Shown piece by piece: positions 26,991 through 34,845 of a stretch of 64,000 nucleotides of DNA. Location: the NCBI RefSeq assembly GCF_004792685.1, contig NZ_SRXT01000003.1:124001-188000 (forward strand). Reading direction: 5' to 3'. The stretch is from Sphingomonas gei. Lineage in GTDB: Bacteria > Pseudomonadota > Alphaproteobacteria > Sphingomonadales > Sphingomonadaceae. Position numbers and translations under genes: made by a program. Numbering within the stretch: the first letter of the stretch is position 1; every line of letters begins with the position of its first letter. The notes beneath the pieces were generated by a model. It was not told where the DNA came from, ran no database searches, and worked only from the letters and a program-made list of their open reading frames with translations.

Positions 26991-28237
26991 ACCGTTCCGC
27001 GCCCGCCTTCGCCTCGGTCACGGCATTGTTCTTCGCATGGGGATTCATCTGCGCGAACAACGATCCGCTGGTCGCGGCGCTGCGCCGCGTCTTCGACCTG
27101 TCCTATACCGAGGCGCTGCTCACCCATATCGTGTTCTTCGCCGCGTTCGGCATCGTGTCGCTCCCCGCGGCAGCGCTGCTCGGCCGCATCGGCGCGATTC
27201 CGACGATGATGATCGCACTCGCCGGCATGATCGCCGGTTGCCTCATCGTTCAGACGACCGTCTGGGCACCGCATTTCCTGCTGCTGCTCGGCGGCCTGTT
27301 CGTTCTCGCCGCTGGGATCGTGACGCTGCAAGTCGGCGCCAATCCGCTCGCCGCCGCGCTGGGATCGCCCGAGCGCAGTCATTTTCGCCTGACGCTGGCG
27401 CAGTCGTTCAATGCGCTCGGCGTCGTCGCCGGGGTGCAATTCGGCGCCCGGCTGATTCTCGGCGAACCGGTCTTTGCGGGTTCGGAACCGCTCTCGGAGG
27501 CAGCGCGCGCGGCAGGGCTGTTCGCGGTCCAGCGCGCGTTCCTGACGATCGCGATGATGGTGGCCGTGTTGATGGTGACGCTCTGGCTGGTCCGCCGCCC
27601 GATCGCCCGCGCCGCCCCGCCCGCCCAGCGGTCGCCCGACATCGCCGGCGCCTTCCGCTCGCGCTGGGCAGTGTTCGGCGCGGTAGCCCTCGCGCTCTAT
27701 GTCGGCGCCGAAGTTGCGATCGGCAGCATGATGATCAATTTCCTCGCGGACGCGCGCACGCTCGGGCTGTCGATGGCCGAAGCCGGCGCATGGCTGGCGA
27801 CTTTCTATTGGGGCGGCGCGCTCGTCGGGCGCTTCGCGGGGAGCTGGCTGCTGACGCGAGTCGCTGCCCCGCGCCTGCTGCTCGCCGCGGCGTTGGCGGC
27901 GGTGCTGCTCTGTGGCGCGGCATTGCTCGCACCCGGGCCGATCGCCGCGGGCTGCGCGCTCGGGATCGGCCTGTTCAATTCGATCATGTTCCCGACGATC
28001 TTTTCGCTGACTCTCGAGCGCTCGGCGGCATCGCCGGCGGCGACATCCGGCCTGCTCTGCGTCGCGATCTCCGGCGGTGCAATGGTCCCGCTGCTGGCCG
28101 GGCAGGTCGCCGATCGCGCCGGGCTCGGCTGGATATTCGTCGTGCCGCTCGCCGCTTACCTTGTCGTCGCGCTGTTCGCGGGCTCGGCGGGTCGGGCGTC
28201 GCCGCGCACTTCGATGCGCTTGCCGCTGAAGCTCTAG
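26987..28237 (+). CDS. FucP/GluP-like MFS sugar permease, apparently non-ATG start
   Basis: An inner-membrane sugar transporter with 12 hydrophobic segments. ALFFAWGFICANNDPLVAAL is the first FucP-type helix, and the middle part has TLQVGANPLAAALGSPE and LTLAQSFNALGVV, family landmarks. The frame is open only from 26942 and contains no ATG or GTG before the conserved first helix. A TTG at 27026 would cut into that helix. A CTG at 26987-26989, overlapping the GH30 TGA (CTGA) and 6 bases after GGCGGGG, gives a normal 12-residue N-terminus and 416 residues; I annotate from it. Coupled to the GH30 gene, it should import the released monosaccharide. It overlaps the convergent HPP gene by 4 bases. 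Confidence 0.85.
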   Translation: MNRSAPAFASVTALFFAWGFICANNDPLVAALRRVFDLSYTEALLTHIVFFAAFGIVSLPAAALLGRIGAIPTMMIALAGMIAGCLIVQTTVWAPHFLLLLGGLFVLAAGIVTLQVGANPLAAALGSPERSHFRLTLAQSFNALGVVAGVQFGARLILGEPVFAGSEPLSEAARAAGLFAVQRAFLTIAMMVAVLMVTLWLVRRPIARAAPPAQRSPDIAGAFRSRWAVFGAVALALYVGAEVAIGSMMINFLADARTLGLSMAEAGAWLATFYWGGALVGRFAGSWLLTRVAAPRLLLAAALAAVLLCGAALLAPGPIAAGCALGIGLFNSIMFPTIFSLTLERSAASPAATSGLLCVAISGGAMVPLLAGQVADRAGLGWIFVVPLAAYLVVALFAGSAGRASPRTSMRLPLKL

Positions 28238-28917
28238 GTTCGCGATGGCCTTCCCGTCGCGATGCGCCGCGTCGCAGCGTGCCGTTCGGCGCGGTCGAGC
28301 AACGCTTCGAGATCCTCGCGGCTGACGTCGAAGGTCTCGCCCGATTGCTCGAGCGCGGCGTCGATGTCCTCCATCAGCAATCGCGGCCGATCGGCGACCT
28401 TCATCGGACGGTGCGGATAGCTGTGGCCGGAGAGGCGATGAAACGCGACTCCGATCGCCGCGAGCGCGACGGCATTCAGCCCGATCGGCAACAGCGCGAA
28501 GCCATAGCCTTGCGCGAGAACCGCGGGCGCGAGCACCGGCAGCAGCACTGTGCCGCCGCCGGGCGGATGCAGGCAGCGCAGTACCGACATGAGCAGGATC
28601 GCGGCGCCTACCGCTACGCCCGCCGCCAGCGCGCCATGCCCCAGCAGTTGCGCGGTCGCTATCCCCACCAGAGCCGAGACGATGTTTCCGCCGACGATCG
28701 GCCAGGGCTGGGCGAGCGGGCTCGAAGGCACTGCGAACAGCAACACCGCCGACGCGCCGAGCGGCGCCGCCAGCAACAGGCCGTGATTCGGCGCGACGAG
28801 CGACGAGATCGCGGCACACAGCCCGACACCGATCACCGCGCCTATTCCGGCGATCAGCCGTTCGCGCCAGTTCGCCCCCGCCAGCAGCAGGGCGAAGCGC
28901 CGATCCCCGAGACTCAT
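28234..28917 (-). CDS. HPP-family integral membrane protein
   Basis: A 227-residue protein with four to five transmembrane segments and the family signature CLHPPGG in the middle (about residue 114-120), preceded by PLGASAVLLFAVPSSPLAQP, another conserved HPP stretch. The last 60 residues are a soluble charged tail. Some HPP proteins have been linked to nitrite transport in chloroplasts and cyanobacteria, but the bacterial role is mostly unknown. It follows the amidohydrolase by one base on the same strand, so they are probably cotranscribed, though no functional link is evident. Confidence 0.85.
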   Translation of the reverse strand: MSLGDRRFALLLAGANWRERLIAGIGAVIGVGLCAAISSLVAPNHGLLLAAPLGASAVLLFAVPSSPLAQPWPIVGGNIVSALVGIATAQLLGHGALAAGVAVGAAILLMSVLRCLHPPGGGTVLLPVLAPAVLAQGYGFALLPIGLNAVALAAIGVAFHRLSGHSYPHRPMKVADRPRLLMEDIDAALEQSGETFDVSREDLEALLDRAERHAATRRIATGRPSRT

Positions 28918-28918
28918 C

Positions 28919-30580
28919 CTATTTGCGCTGCCAGGCGCGGTCGCCGCCGACCCAGGTCTCGATCACCTTGGTCGCGCGCAAGTCGCCCGGCGCGGCGAGC
29001 AGCGGATCGCGGTCGAGGATCAGGAAGTCGGCGCGCATGCCCACTGCGATCCGGCCGATCTTGTCCTCGGCAAACCCGGCATAGGCCGCGCCGGTGGTGA
29101 AGCCGGCCCAGCCCTGTTCGCGAGTCACTGCCTCCTGCGGGCGCCAGCCGCCGAACGGCTGGCCGCTCGCGTCCTGCCTCGTGAAGCTCGCTGCCCAGCC
29201 GGCCCAGGGATCGGGACTTTCGACCGGGAAGTCCGACCCGAACGCCAGGCGCGAACCGTTCTGCAGCATCGAGCGCCAGGCATAGGCGCCGGCGAGCCGC
29301 GCTTCGCCCAGCCGTGCCTCGGCCATGTGCATGTCGCTGGTCTGGTGGACCGGCTGCATCGACGCGATCGTGCCGAACTTGCCGAAACGCGGCAGATCGT
29401 TGGGATCGACGATCTGGGCATGCTCGATCCGCCAGCGGCGGTCGCCCTTATAGGTTTCGGACAGGACTTCGATCGCGTCGAGCACCTGCTGGTTGGCGCG
29501 GTCGCCGATCGCGTGGACGGCGATCTGGAAGCCGTCCATCGCGCCGCGGATCATGTTGTTGAGCAATTGATCGTCGGTGAGGAAGGGTAGCCCCTTGTTG
29601 CCCGGCGCATCGGCATAGTCGGCTTTGAGCCATGCCCCGCGCGAGCCGAGCGCGCCATCGTCGTACAGCTTGATCCCGCCCATTCGCAGCCGTTCGGCAT
29701 AGAGCCATGGCGTCGGGCCTTGGCCCGCCACGGCGAGTGCGGTGTCGACGCCGCTCGCATAGCTGAGGATGCGGAACTTGAGCAGGCCGAGATCGCCCAT
29801 CCGCCGATAGGTCAGCCAATCCGGCTGGGTCGTGCCCATGTCGGCCGCGGCGGTAACGCCGAGCGAGAGCAGCTTTTCCTGCGCGGCGAGGAAGGCCGCG
29901 TTCTGCTCGCGCGGCGTGAGGCCGGGGATGGTCTTGGCGACGAGGCCCATCGCCGCGTCGACGAAGACGCCTGCGGGTCTTCCGCCGGTGCCGCGTTCGA
30001 TCCGCCCGCCATTCGGGTCCTTGGTCGCCGCAGTGACGCTGGCAGCCGCGATGGCGCGGCTATTGGCCCAGGCGGCGTGGCCGTCGACTCGCTCGAACCA
30101 CGCCGGGCGATCGCCGACGGCGGAGTCGAGTTCGGCGGCCGTGGGGAAGCGGCCGAGCTTCCAGCGTTCCTGGTTCCAGCCCCCGCCGAGAATCCATTTG
30201 GTCGGGTTCGCGGCGGCATAAATGCGGATCTTGGCCAGCGCTTCGTCGAGCGAATTGGTGTCGGACAAATCGAGGCGGAGCAGCTGCGCGCCGAGCCCCA
30301 TTACGTGGCCGTGCCCGTCGATCATGCCGGGCACCATCGTCTTGCCGCCCATGTCGATCTTCCAGTCGACCTTTTTGGGCCGCCGCTCCCCGCTCTTGAG
30401 CACATAGGTGATCTTGCCGTCGCGGTTCATCATCAGTCCGGTGAAGCGAGTGACCTGCCCCTTGTCGTCGAGCGTCATGCCGTTGACGTTGTCGATGAGC
30501 GCGTCCGCCCGCGCGGTGACGGGGGGGGCGAGCGCGAGGAGCGGGGCCATCAGGCGCGCGAGCAGGGGCAGCTTGGACAT
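28919..30580 (-). CDS. Metal-dependent amidohydrolase, YtcJ-like (Amidohydro_3), exported
   Basis: A 553-residue amidohydrolase with a signal peptide (MSKLPLLARLMAPLLAL, cleavage near ARA-DA, about residue 24). The metal site begins GMIDGHGHVMGLG (His-x-His); further family motifs are GGIKLYDDGALGSRGAWL, AVHAIGDRA and FGSDFPVE with the catalytic Asp. YtcJ-type enzymes hydrolyse cyclic or linear amides or N-formyl groups; the substrate is unknown. The start at 30580 is supported by the signal peptide; the frame continues to 30712 without support. A run of eight G (30521-30528) lies within the signal-peptide coding region. Divergent from threonine ammonia-lyase across 60 bases. Confidence 0.88.
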   Translation of the reverse strand: MSKLPLLARLMAPLLALAPPVTARADALIDNVNGMTLDDKGQVTRFTGLMMNRDGKITYVLKSGERRPKKVDWKIDMGGKTMVPGMIDGHGHVMGLGAQLLRLDLSDTNSLDEALAKIRIYAAANPTKWILGGGWNQERWKLGRFPTAAELDSAVGDRPAWFERVDGHAAWANSRAIAAASVTAATKDPNGGRIERGTGGRPAGVFVDAAMGLVAKTIPGLTPREQNAAFLAAQEKLLSLGVTAAADMGTTQPDWLTYRRMGDLGLLKFRILSYASGVDTALAVAGQGPTPWLYAERLRMGGIKLYDDGALGSRGAWLKADYADAPGNKGLPFLTDDQLLNNMIRGAMDGFQIAVHAIGDRANQQVLDAIEVLSETYKGDRRWRIEHAQIVDPNDLPRFGKFGTIASMQPVHQTSDMHMAEARLGEARLAGAYAWRSMLQNGSRLAFGSDFPVESPDPWAGWAASFTRQDASGQPFGGWRPQEAVTREQGWAGFTTGAAYAGFAEDKIGRIAVGMRADFLILDRDPLLAAPGDLRATKVIETWVGGDRAWQRK

Positions 30581-30640
30581 AGGCTTCCGCGCATAGGACC
30601 TGTTCCCCCGCCGCGCCAGATGGTCTAGGCGGAAGCCATC

Positions 30641-31885
30641 ATGGCCACCAAAGCAGCACCGGCGCAGACGCCGCTCCCCGTATCGATCACCGATGTTCGT
30701 GCGGCTGCGCAACGGATTATGGGCTCGGTCGTTCGAACGCCGACCCTGGTGAGCAAGACCCTGTCCGATCTCACCGGCGCGACGGTCTATCTAAAGTTCG
30801 AGAATCTCCAGTTCACCGCCGCCTACAAGGAGCGCGGCGCGCTCAACACCTTGCTCCAGCTCGACGAGACCGCGCGGTCCAAGGGCGTGATCGCGGCCTC
30901 GGCCGGCAACCATGCGCAGGGGCTGGCGTATCACGCGACCCGGCTCGGCATCCCGAGCACGATCGTGATGCCGCTCAACACCCCGACGGTGAAGATCACT
31001 CAGACCGAGGGGCACGGCGCCAACGTCATCCTTCACGGCGAAACCTTCGACGCCGCCTATGCGCATTCCCGCGAGCTGGAGGCGGAGCGGGGGTTCACCT
31101 TCGTCCACCCGTTCGACGATGTCCGGATCATCGCGGGGCAGGGGACCGCTGCGCTCGAGATGCTTGAGGACGTGCCGGAAATCGACACCCTGGTGATCCC
31201 GATCGGCGGCGGCGGGCTGATCTCTGGCTCGGCGGTGGTCGCGAAGTCCGAGGGCCGCATGCTCGATGTCGTAGGGGTCGAGGCCGAGCTCTACCCATCG
31301 ATGTACAACCGCATCCATCATACCGACATGCCGTGCGCGGGCGATACGCTCGCCGAGGGTATCGCGGTCAAGGAGCCCGGCGGGATCACGTCGAAGATGG
31401 TCGAGGCGCTGGTCGACGACATCGTTCTCGTCAGCGAACGCCGGCTGGAAGAGGCCGTCAGCCTGCTCCTCCAGATCGAGAAGACGGTGGTCGAGGGCGC
31501 TGGCGCCGCCGGGCTCGCGGCATTGATGGCCGAGCCCGAGCGGTTCCGCGGCAAGACCGTCGGCACCATCCTGTGCGGCGGGAATATCGACACGCGGCTG
31601 CTCGCCAACGTGCTGCTGCGCGACCTCGCCCGCTCGGGGCGCCTCGCGCGCCTCCGCATCCGCCTCCAGGACCGCCCGGGCGCGCTGTTCAACGTGGCGC
31701 GGATCTTCCACGAACAGGGCGTCAACATCATCGAGGTCTATCATCAGCGCGTATTCACGACGCTCCCTGCCAAGGGCCTGATCACCGACATCGAATGCGA
31801 GACGCGCGATCGCGACCATCTCGACCGGCTGATGACCGCGCTGCGCCGGGCGCAATATGAAGTGAGCCCAGTCGAGCTGGCTTAG
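30641..31885 (+). CDS. ilvA: Threonine ammonia-lyase (threonine dehydratase) with ACT domain
   Basis: A 414-residue PLP enzyme converting L-threonine to 2-oxobutanoate and ammonia, feeding isoleucine synthesis. The PLP lysine is Lys63 in AAYKERGALN, the substrate-loop motif is SAGNHAQGLA, the phosphate-binding glycine loop is IPIGGGGLISG, and the serine/cofactor region is LCGGNIDTRLLANV. The C-terminal 80 residues form a single ACT domain (RLRIRLQDRPGALFNVARIF), placing it with the shorter, single-ACT type rather than the long E. coli IlvA. The start ATG at 30641 fits the family length. Single gene, with the divergent amidohydrolase upstream. Confidence 0.92.
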   Translation: MATKAAPAQTPLPVSITDVRAAAQRIMGSVVRTPTLVSKTLSDLTGATVYLKFENLQFTAAYKERGALNTLLQLDETARSKGVIAASAGNHAQGLAYHATRLGIPSTIVMPLNTPTVKITQTEGHGANVILHGETFDAAYAHSRELEAERGFTFVHPFDDVRIIAGQGTAALEMLEDVPEIDTLVIPIGGGGLISGSAVVAKSEGRMLDVVGVEAELYPSMYNRIHHTDMPCAGDTLAEGIAVKEPGGITSKMVEALVDDIVLVSERRLEEAVSLLLQIEKTVVEGAGAAGLAALMAEPERFRGKTVGTILCGGNIDTRLLANVLLRDLARSGRLARLRIRLQDRPGALFNVARIFHEQGVNIIEVYHQRVFTTLPAKGLITDIECETRDRDHLDRLMTALRRAQYEVSPVELA

Positions 31886-32196
31886 CCTTCCGGCAGGTCC
31901 TGCGCCCAACCGAATCGCCCATACGGCGAACCGAGTCGCCGCGGGATTCACTTGAGATTCCAGTACGGATATAGCGTTTCGGCAGCGTTGCGGCGGCTTA
32001 CCCCGCACAACGCCGCTATAGTTAACGAAGCCCGTACGCGTGCCAGCGCGGTACGGCGCAACCCTTTGGTTTCGATAGGTTGCACAGAGTTTAAACGTTA
32101 ACTCTCTTTCTTGGTGAATCGGCTTTTCATCATCCGCTTCCCGCTTCATAGTCGTCCTACAGGCCCGTTCGCAGGGCCGAAGCAAAGGCTTGAGCG
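31886..32196. other. 311-base intergenic region with two dyads
   Basis: No coding potential is evident. CCGTAC/GTACGG arms (32032-32037 and 32051-32056) could form a hairpin with inner GCG/CGC pairing, but no T-run follows. AGAGTT/AACTCT arms (32086-32091 and 32100-32105) form a dyad around an AT-rich centre containing GTTTAAAC. The stretch 32081-32150 is AT-rich compared with its surroundings and probably holds the bpt promoter, though I see no convincing -35/-10 pair. Confidence 0.4.
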
Positions 32197-32982
32197 GTGA
32201 CTGCACTCTCCCGTTTCCCGCGGTTCTTCGTGACGAGTCCCTCGCCATGCCCGTATCTGCCGGGCCGGCAGGAGCGGAAGATCTTCACCGAACTGACCGG
32301 CCAGCATGCCGGCGAGCTCAACGATGCGCTCGGCCGGATCGGCTTTCGCCGCAGCCAGTCGGTCGCCTACCGGCCGAGCTGCGCGGGCTGCACCGCATGC
32401 GTCTCGGTGCGCGTCGTCGCCGATCAGTTCCAGCCCAACGCCACCCAGCGCAAATTGCTCAAGCGGCTCGGCGATCTCGAGGTCACTGCCTGCAAGCCAT
32501 GGGCGACGGAGGAGCAGTTCGAGCTGCTCCACCGCTATCTGACGTCGCGGCATCCGGGCGGCGGCATGGCAGCGATGGACGAGAACGACTATGCCGACAT
32601 GGTCGAACAGTCGCCGGTCAGCTCCTACGTCATCGAATATCGCGAGCCTTCGGTGGAAGGCGTGCGCGGCCGGCTGATCGGCGCGTGCATCACCGACCAG
32701 CAGGCCGACGGCCTGTCGATGATCTACAGCTTCTTCGAGGCCGACAGCGAAACCCGCCCCGGCCTCGGCAATTTCATCATCATGGATCACATCCTGCGCG
32801 CGCGCTCGGCCAGCCTGCCTTATGTCTATCTCGGCTATTGGGTGAAGGGCTCGGAGCGGATGGCGTACAAGACGCGCTATCGGCCGATCGAAGTCCTCGG
32901 TCCCAATGGCTGGTCGGTGCTCACCGACGAGGATCTGGCCGTGTCGATGCCCGTCCCGGCGCGGGTGCGCGAACTGGCCTGA
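32197..32982 (+). CDS. bpt: Aspartate/glutamate leucyltransferase (Bpt, arginyltransferase family)
   Basis: A 261-residue aminoacyl-tRNA-protein transferase of the N-end rule pathway; Bpt attaches leucine to proteins with N-terminal Asp or Glu, marking them for ClpS/ClpAP. Landmarks: [17 protein letters not shown] near residue 18, the cysteine cluster [12 protein letters not shown] near 62-72, [13 protein letters not shown] and GNFIIMDHI near 190, and [19 protein letters not shown] close to the end. The start is GTG at 32197; [20 protein letters not shown] is the usual family N-terminus. It converges on the transglutaminase-like gene with directly abutting stop codons. Confidence 0.93.
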   Translation: MTALSRFPRFFVTSPSPCPYLPGRQERKIFTELTGQHAGELNDALGRIGFRRSQSVAYRPSCAGCTACVSVRVVADQFQPNATQRKLLKRLGDLEVTACKPWATEEQFELLHRYLTSRHPGGGMAAMDENDYADMVEQSPVSSYVIEYREPSVEGVRGRLIGACITDQQADGLSMIYSFFEADSETRPGLGNFIIMDHILRARSASLPYVYLGYWVKGSERMAYKTRYRPIEVLGPNGWSVLTDEDLAVSMPVPARVRELA

Positions 32983-33780
32983 TCATTCCTGCGAGACGCG
33001 AAGCGCGACGTCGAGCTCCTCGTCGCCGGCGCCGATCCGGGTGCCGGCGATCGATGCCGCGCCGAGCGCGTCGAGACCGACCGCTACCCGGACATAGCCG
33101 TCATCGGGGGACAGCCCCGTCGCCGGATCGAAGCCGACCCAACCCAGTCGCTCAACATGCGCCTCCGCCCATGCGTGCGGGGCAGACTGGGCGTTGCCGT
33201 CGATCCGATATCCCGAGACGTAGCGCGCCGGCACTTCGAAGCTGCGCGCCGCCGCGATGAACATCTGCGCGGCGTCGCGCGAAGTGGCACGTCCGCGTGC
33301 AAAGGCTTCCGCCGCAGTCAGCCCGGTGTCCGCCGCGTCGGGGACGTGCGGGAAGCGGATGTGGAGTGCGGCGTTGAATGCGTGGAGGCGGTCCAGCGGA
33401 TCGCCGGCAAGCGCCATGCTGTCCGCCGCAAATGCCCGAAGATCGTCACCCAATGTCGTGCGTTCCGTCGTGCGCAGATAGATCATCGGCGGCAGCGGCT
33501 CGATCGAGCCGTGCACCACGCCGCTGCTGTCGACGGTCAGCACCTCGCCGGTCACGGCGATGTCGATCTCCTCGATCGGCCCCTCGGCGTAGAGCATCGT
33601 CACGGCGTTGCCGAGGCCGTCGGTCGCATCGCGCAGCCGCGCGTCGCAATCGACCCCGACCATCCAGCTCACCACGGTCTGATCCTGGGTGTCGCACGGC
33701 GTCAGCCGCAGCATCTGCACGATCCGCGCCTGCGGCTTGGTGAAGCGATAGCGCGTGCGATGGTCGATCGTTATTCTCAT
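32983..33780 (-). CDS. Transglutaminase-like protein with Ser in place of the catalytic Cys
   Basis: A 265-residue protein with the N-terminal beta domain (MRITIDHRTRYRF, typical) and a transglutaminase core. His and Asp of the triad are present in APHAWAEAHV and GWVGFDPATG, and ARYVSGYRIDG matches the family. At the position where relatives have a GxCxDxA-type cysteine, this reads GRATSRDAAQ, with a TCG serine codon. It is the last gene of an operon with ATP-grasp and alpha-E proteins, an arrangement known across bacteria and proposed to make and break peptide-like bonds. Its ATG overlaps the alpha-E TGA. Whether the Ser is catalytic or the protein is inactive is open. Confidence 0.88.
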   Translation of the reverse strand: MRITIDHRTRYRFTKPQARIVQMLRLTPCDTQDQTVVSWMVGVDCDARLRDATDGLGNAVTMLYAEGPIEEIDIAVTGEVLTVDSSGVVHGSIEPLPPMIYLRTTERTTLGDDLRAFAADSMALAGDPLDRLHAFNAALHIRFPHVPDAADTGLTAAEAFARGRATSRDAAQMFIAAARSFEVPARYVSGYRIDGNAQSAPHAWAEAHVERLGWVGFDPATGLSPDDGYVRVAVGLDALGAASIAGTRIGAGDEELDVALRVSQE

Positions 33781-34718
33781 ATGAACCTGAACTGCCGCGC
33801 CACGGCGGCATTGAGCATCGAATTCTCGTGGATGAACGCCTCGAGATATTCGTGAAGCCCACTGACGATCACTTCGGAGGTTCGCGTCTTCTGCATCCGC
33901 GCCATCCGCGCGCGCGCCATGCGGTCGGCCTCGCCCTGCAGCCCGGTGCGCCGCGCGAGCTGGCTGAGCAGCTGCACCGCTTCCTCGACGCACGCCGCCA
34001 GGCTGCGCGGCAGTTCGAAGCGGCTGATCAGCAGGTCGATGACATTGGCGGGCTGGAGCCCGTCGCTGTACAGCCAGCGATAGGCAGTCACTGCCGACAC
34101 GGTCTGGAGGATCGTCGTCCACTGGTCGCGATCGACTACCCCGCCGACGGCCTCGTCCTCGGGCAGCAACAGATGATATTTGACGTCGACTAGCCGCGCG
34201 GTGTTGTCGGCGCGCTCGATCGCCGCGCCGAGCTGGATCAGCCACGTCGCTTCGTTGCGCATCATCCGGTGGATCGAGCCCTCGAAACCGCGCGTCTCGC
34301 CCTTGACCTGCTCGACCAGGTTGAGCGTCGCGGTGGCGCCGCCGGTCGAGGCGCGGTTCTGGAACAGCCACCAAGCGCGATTGATCGCGGTCCAGGCGTC
34401 GCGGGTGAGCGCGGTGCGCACGGCGCGGGCGTTGTTGCGCGCCATTTCCAGGCAGCGGACGATCGAGCCGGGATGGCTGGGATCGAGCGTCAGGAAGCGC
34501 GCGACGTTGCTCTGGGTATAGCTCTGCCCGGTCGCCGCGAAGGCGTCGTCGGTATCGGTGACGGCCAGCGCGCTCTGCCACGCCGCTTCGCCCGCGGGCC
34601 GCGCCGAAAGCGCATCGAGCCGGACGGTGGCTTCGACCAGCCGCGCGATGAAGTCGGCACGCTCGACATAGCGGCCAAGCCAGTAGAGCGCCGCCGCGGT
34701 GCGCGACAACATCAGCAT
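33777..34718 (-). CDS. Alpha-E domain protein
   Basis: A 313-residue, almost entirely helical protein. The N-terminus LSRTAAALYWLGRYVERADF is the family signature, with RNEATWLIQLGAAIERADNTARL repeating a similar ER-A pattern near residue 150. Function unknown; the alpha-E family is found almost only in operons with circularly permuted ATP-grasp and transglutaminase-like proteins. The start is 34718 (ATG ATG pair, 34718 or 34712); frames continuing upstream read through the REP repeat and are not coding. It is separated from the ATP-grasp gene by 127 bases holding that REP pair, and overlaps the transglutaminase by 4 bases. Confidence 0.9.
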   Translation of the reverse strand: MLMLSRTAAALYWLGRYVERADFIARLVEATVRLDALSARPAGEAAWQSALAVTDTDDAFAATGQSYTQSNVARFLTLDPSHPGSIVRCLEMARNNARAVRTALTRDAWTAINRAWWLFQNRASTGGATATLNLVEQVKGETRGFEGSIHRMMRNEATWLIQLGAAIERADNTARLVDVKYHLLLPEDEAVGGVVDRDQWTTILQTVSAVTAYRWLYSDGLQPANVIDLLISRFELPRSLAACVEEAVQLLSQLARRTGLQGEADRMARARMARMQKTRTSEVIVSGLHEYLEAFIHENSMLNAAVARQFRFI

Positions 34719-34722
34719 ATCG

Positions 34723-34835
34723 TCGTCACCCCCGCGAAAGCGGGGGCCCATCTCGGAGAGATGCAGCGGGCGCCGACGGCGGTTTTGGGCGAGCCGGGGG
34801 CGGGAGATGGGGCCCCGCCTTCGCGGGGGTGACGA
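34723..34835. repeat. Paired REP-type palindromic element
   Basis: Two 32-base copies in inverted orientation, matching at 30 of 32 positions, lie at 34723-34754 and 34804-34835. Each contains an internal hairpin (CCCCCGC, GAAA loop, GCGGGGG in the left copy). The outer ends read TCGTCACC and GGTGACGA. A 49-base GC-rich centre separates them. It resembles bacterial REP/BIME doublets and fills the gap between the ATP-grasp and alpha-E genes of one operon. Confidence 0.8.
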
Positions 34836-34845
34836 AGCGGGGCGA

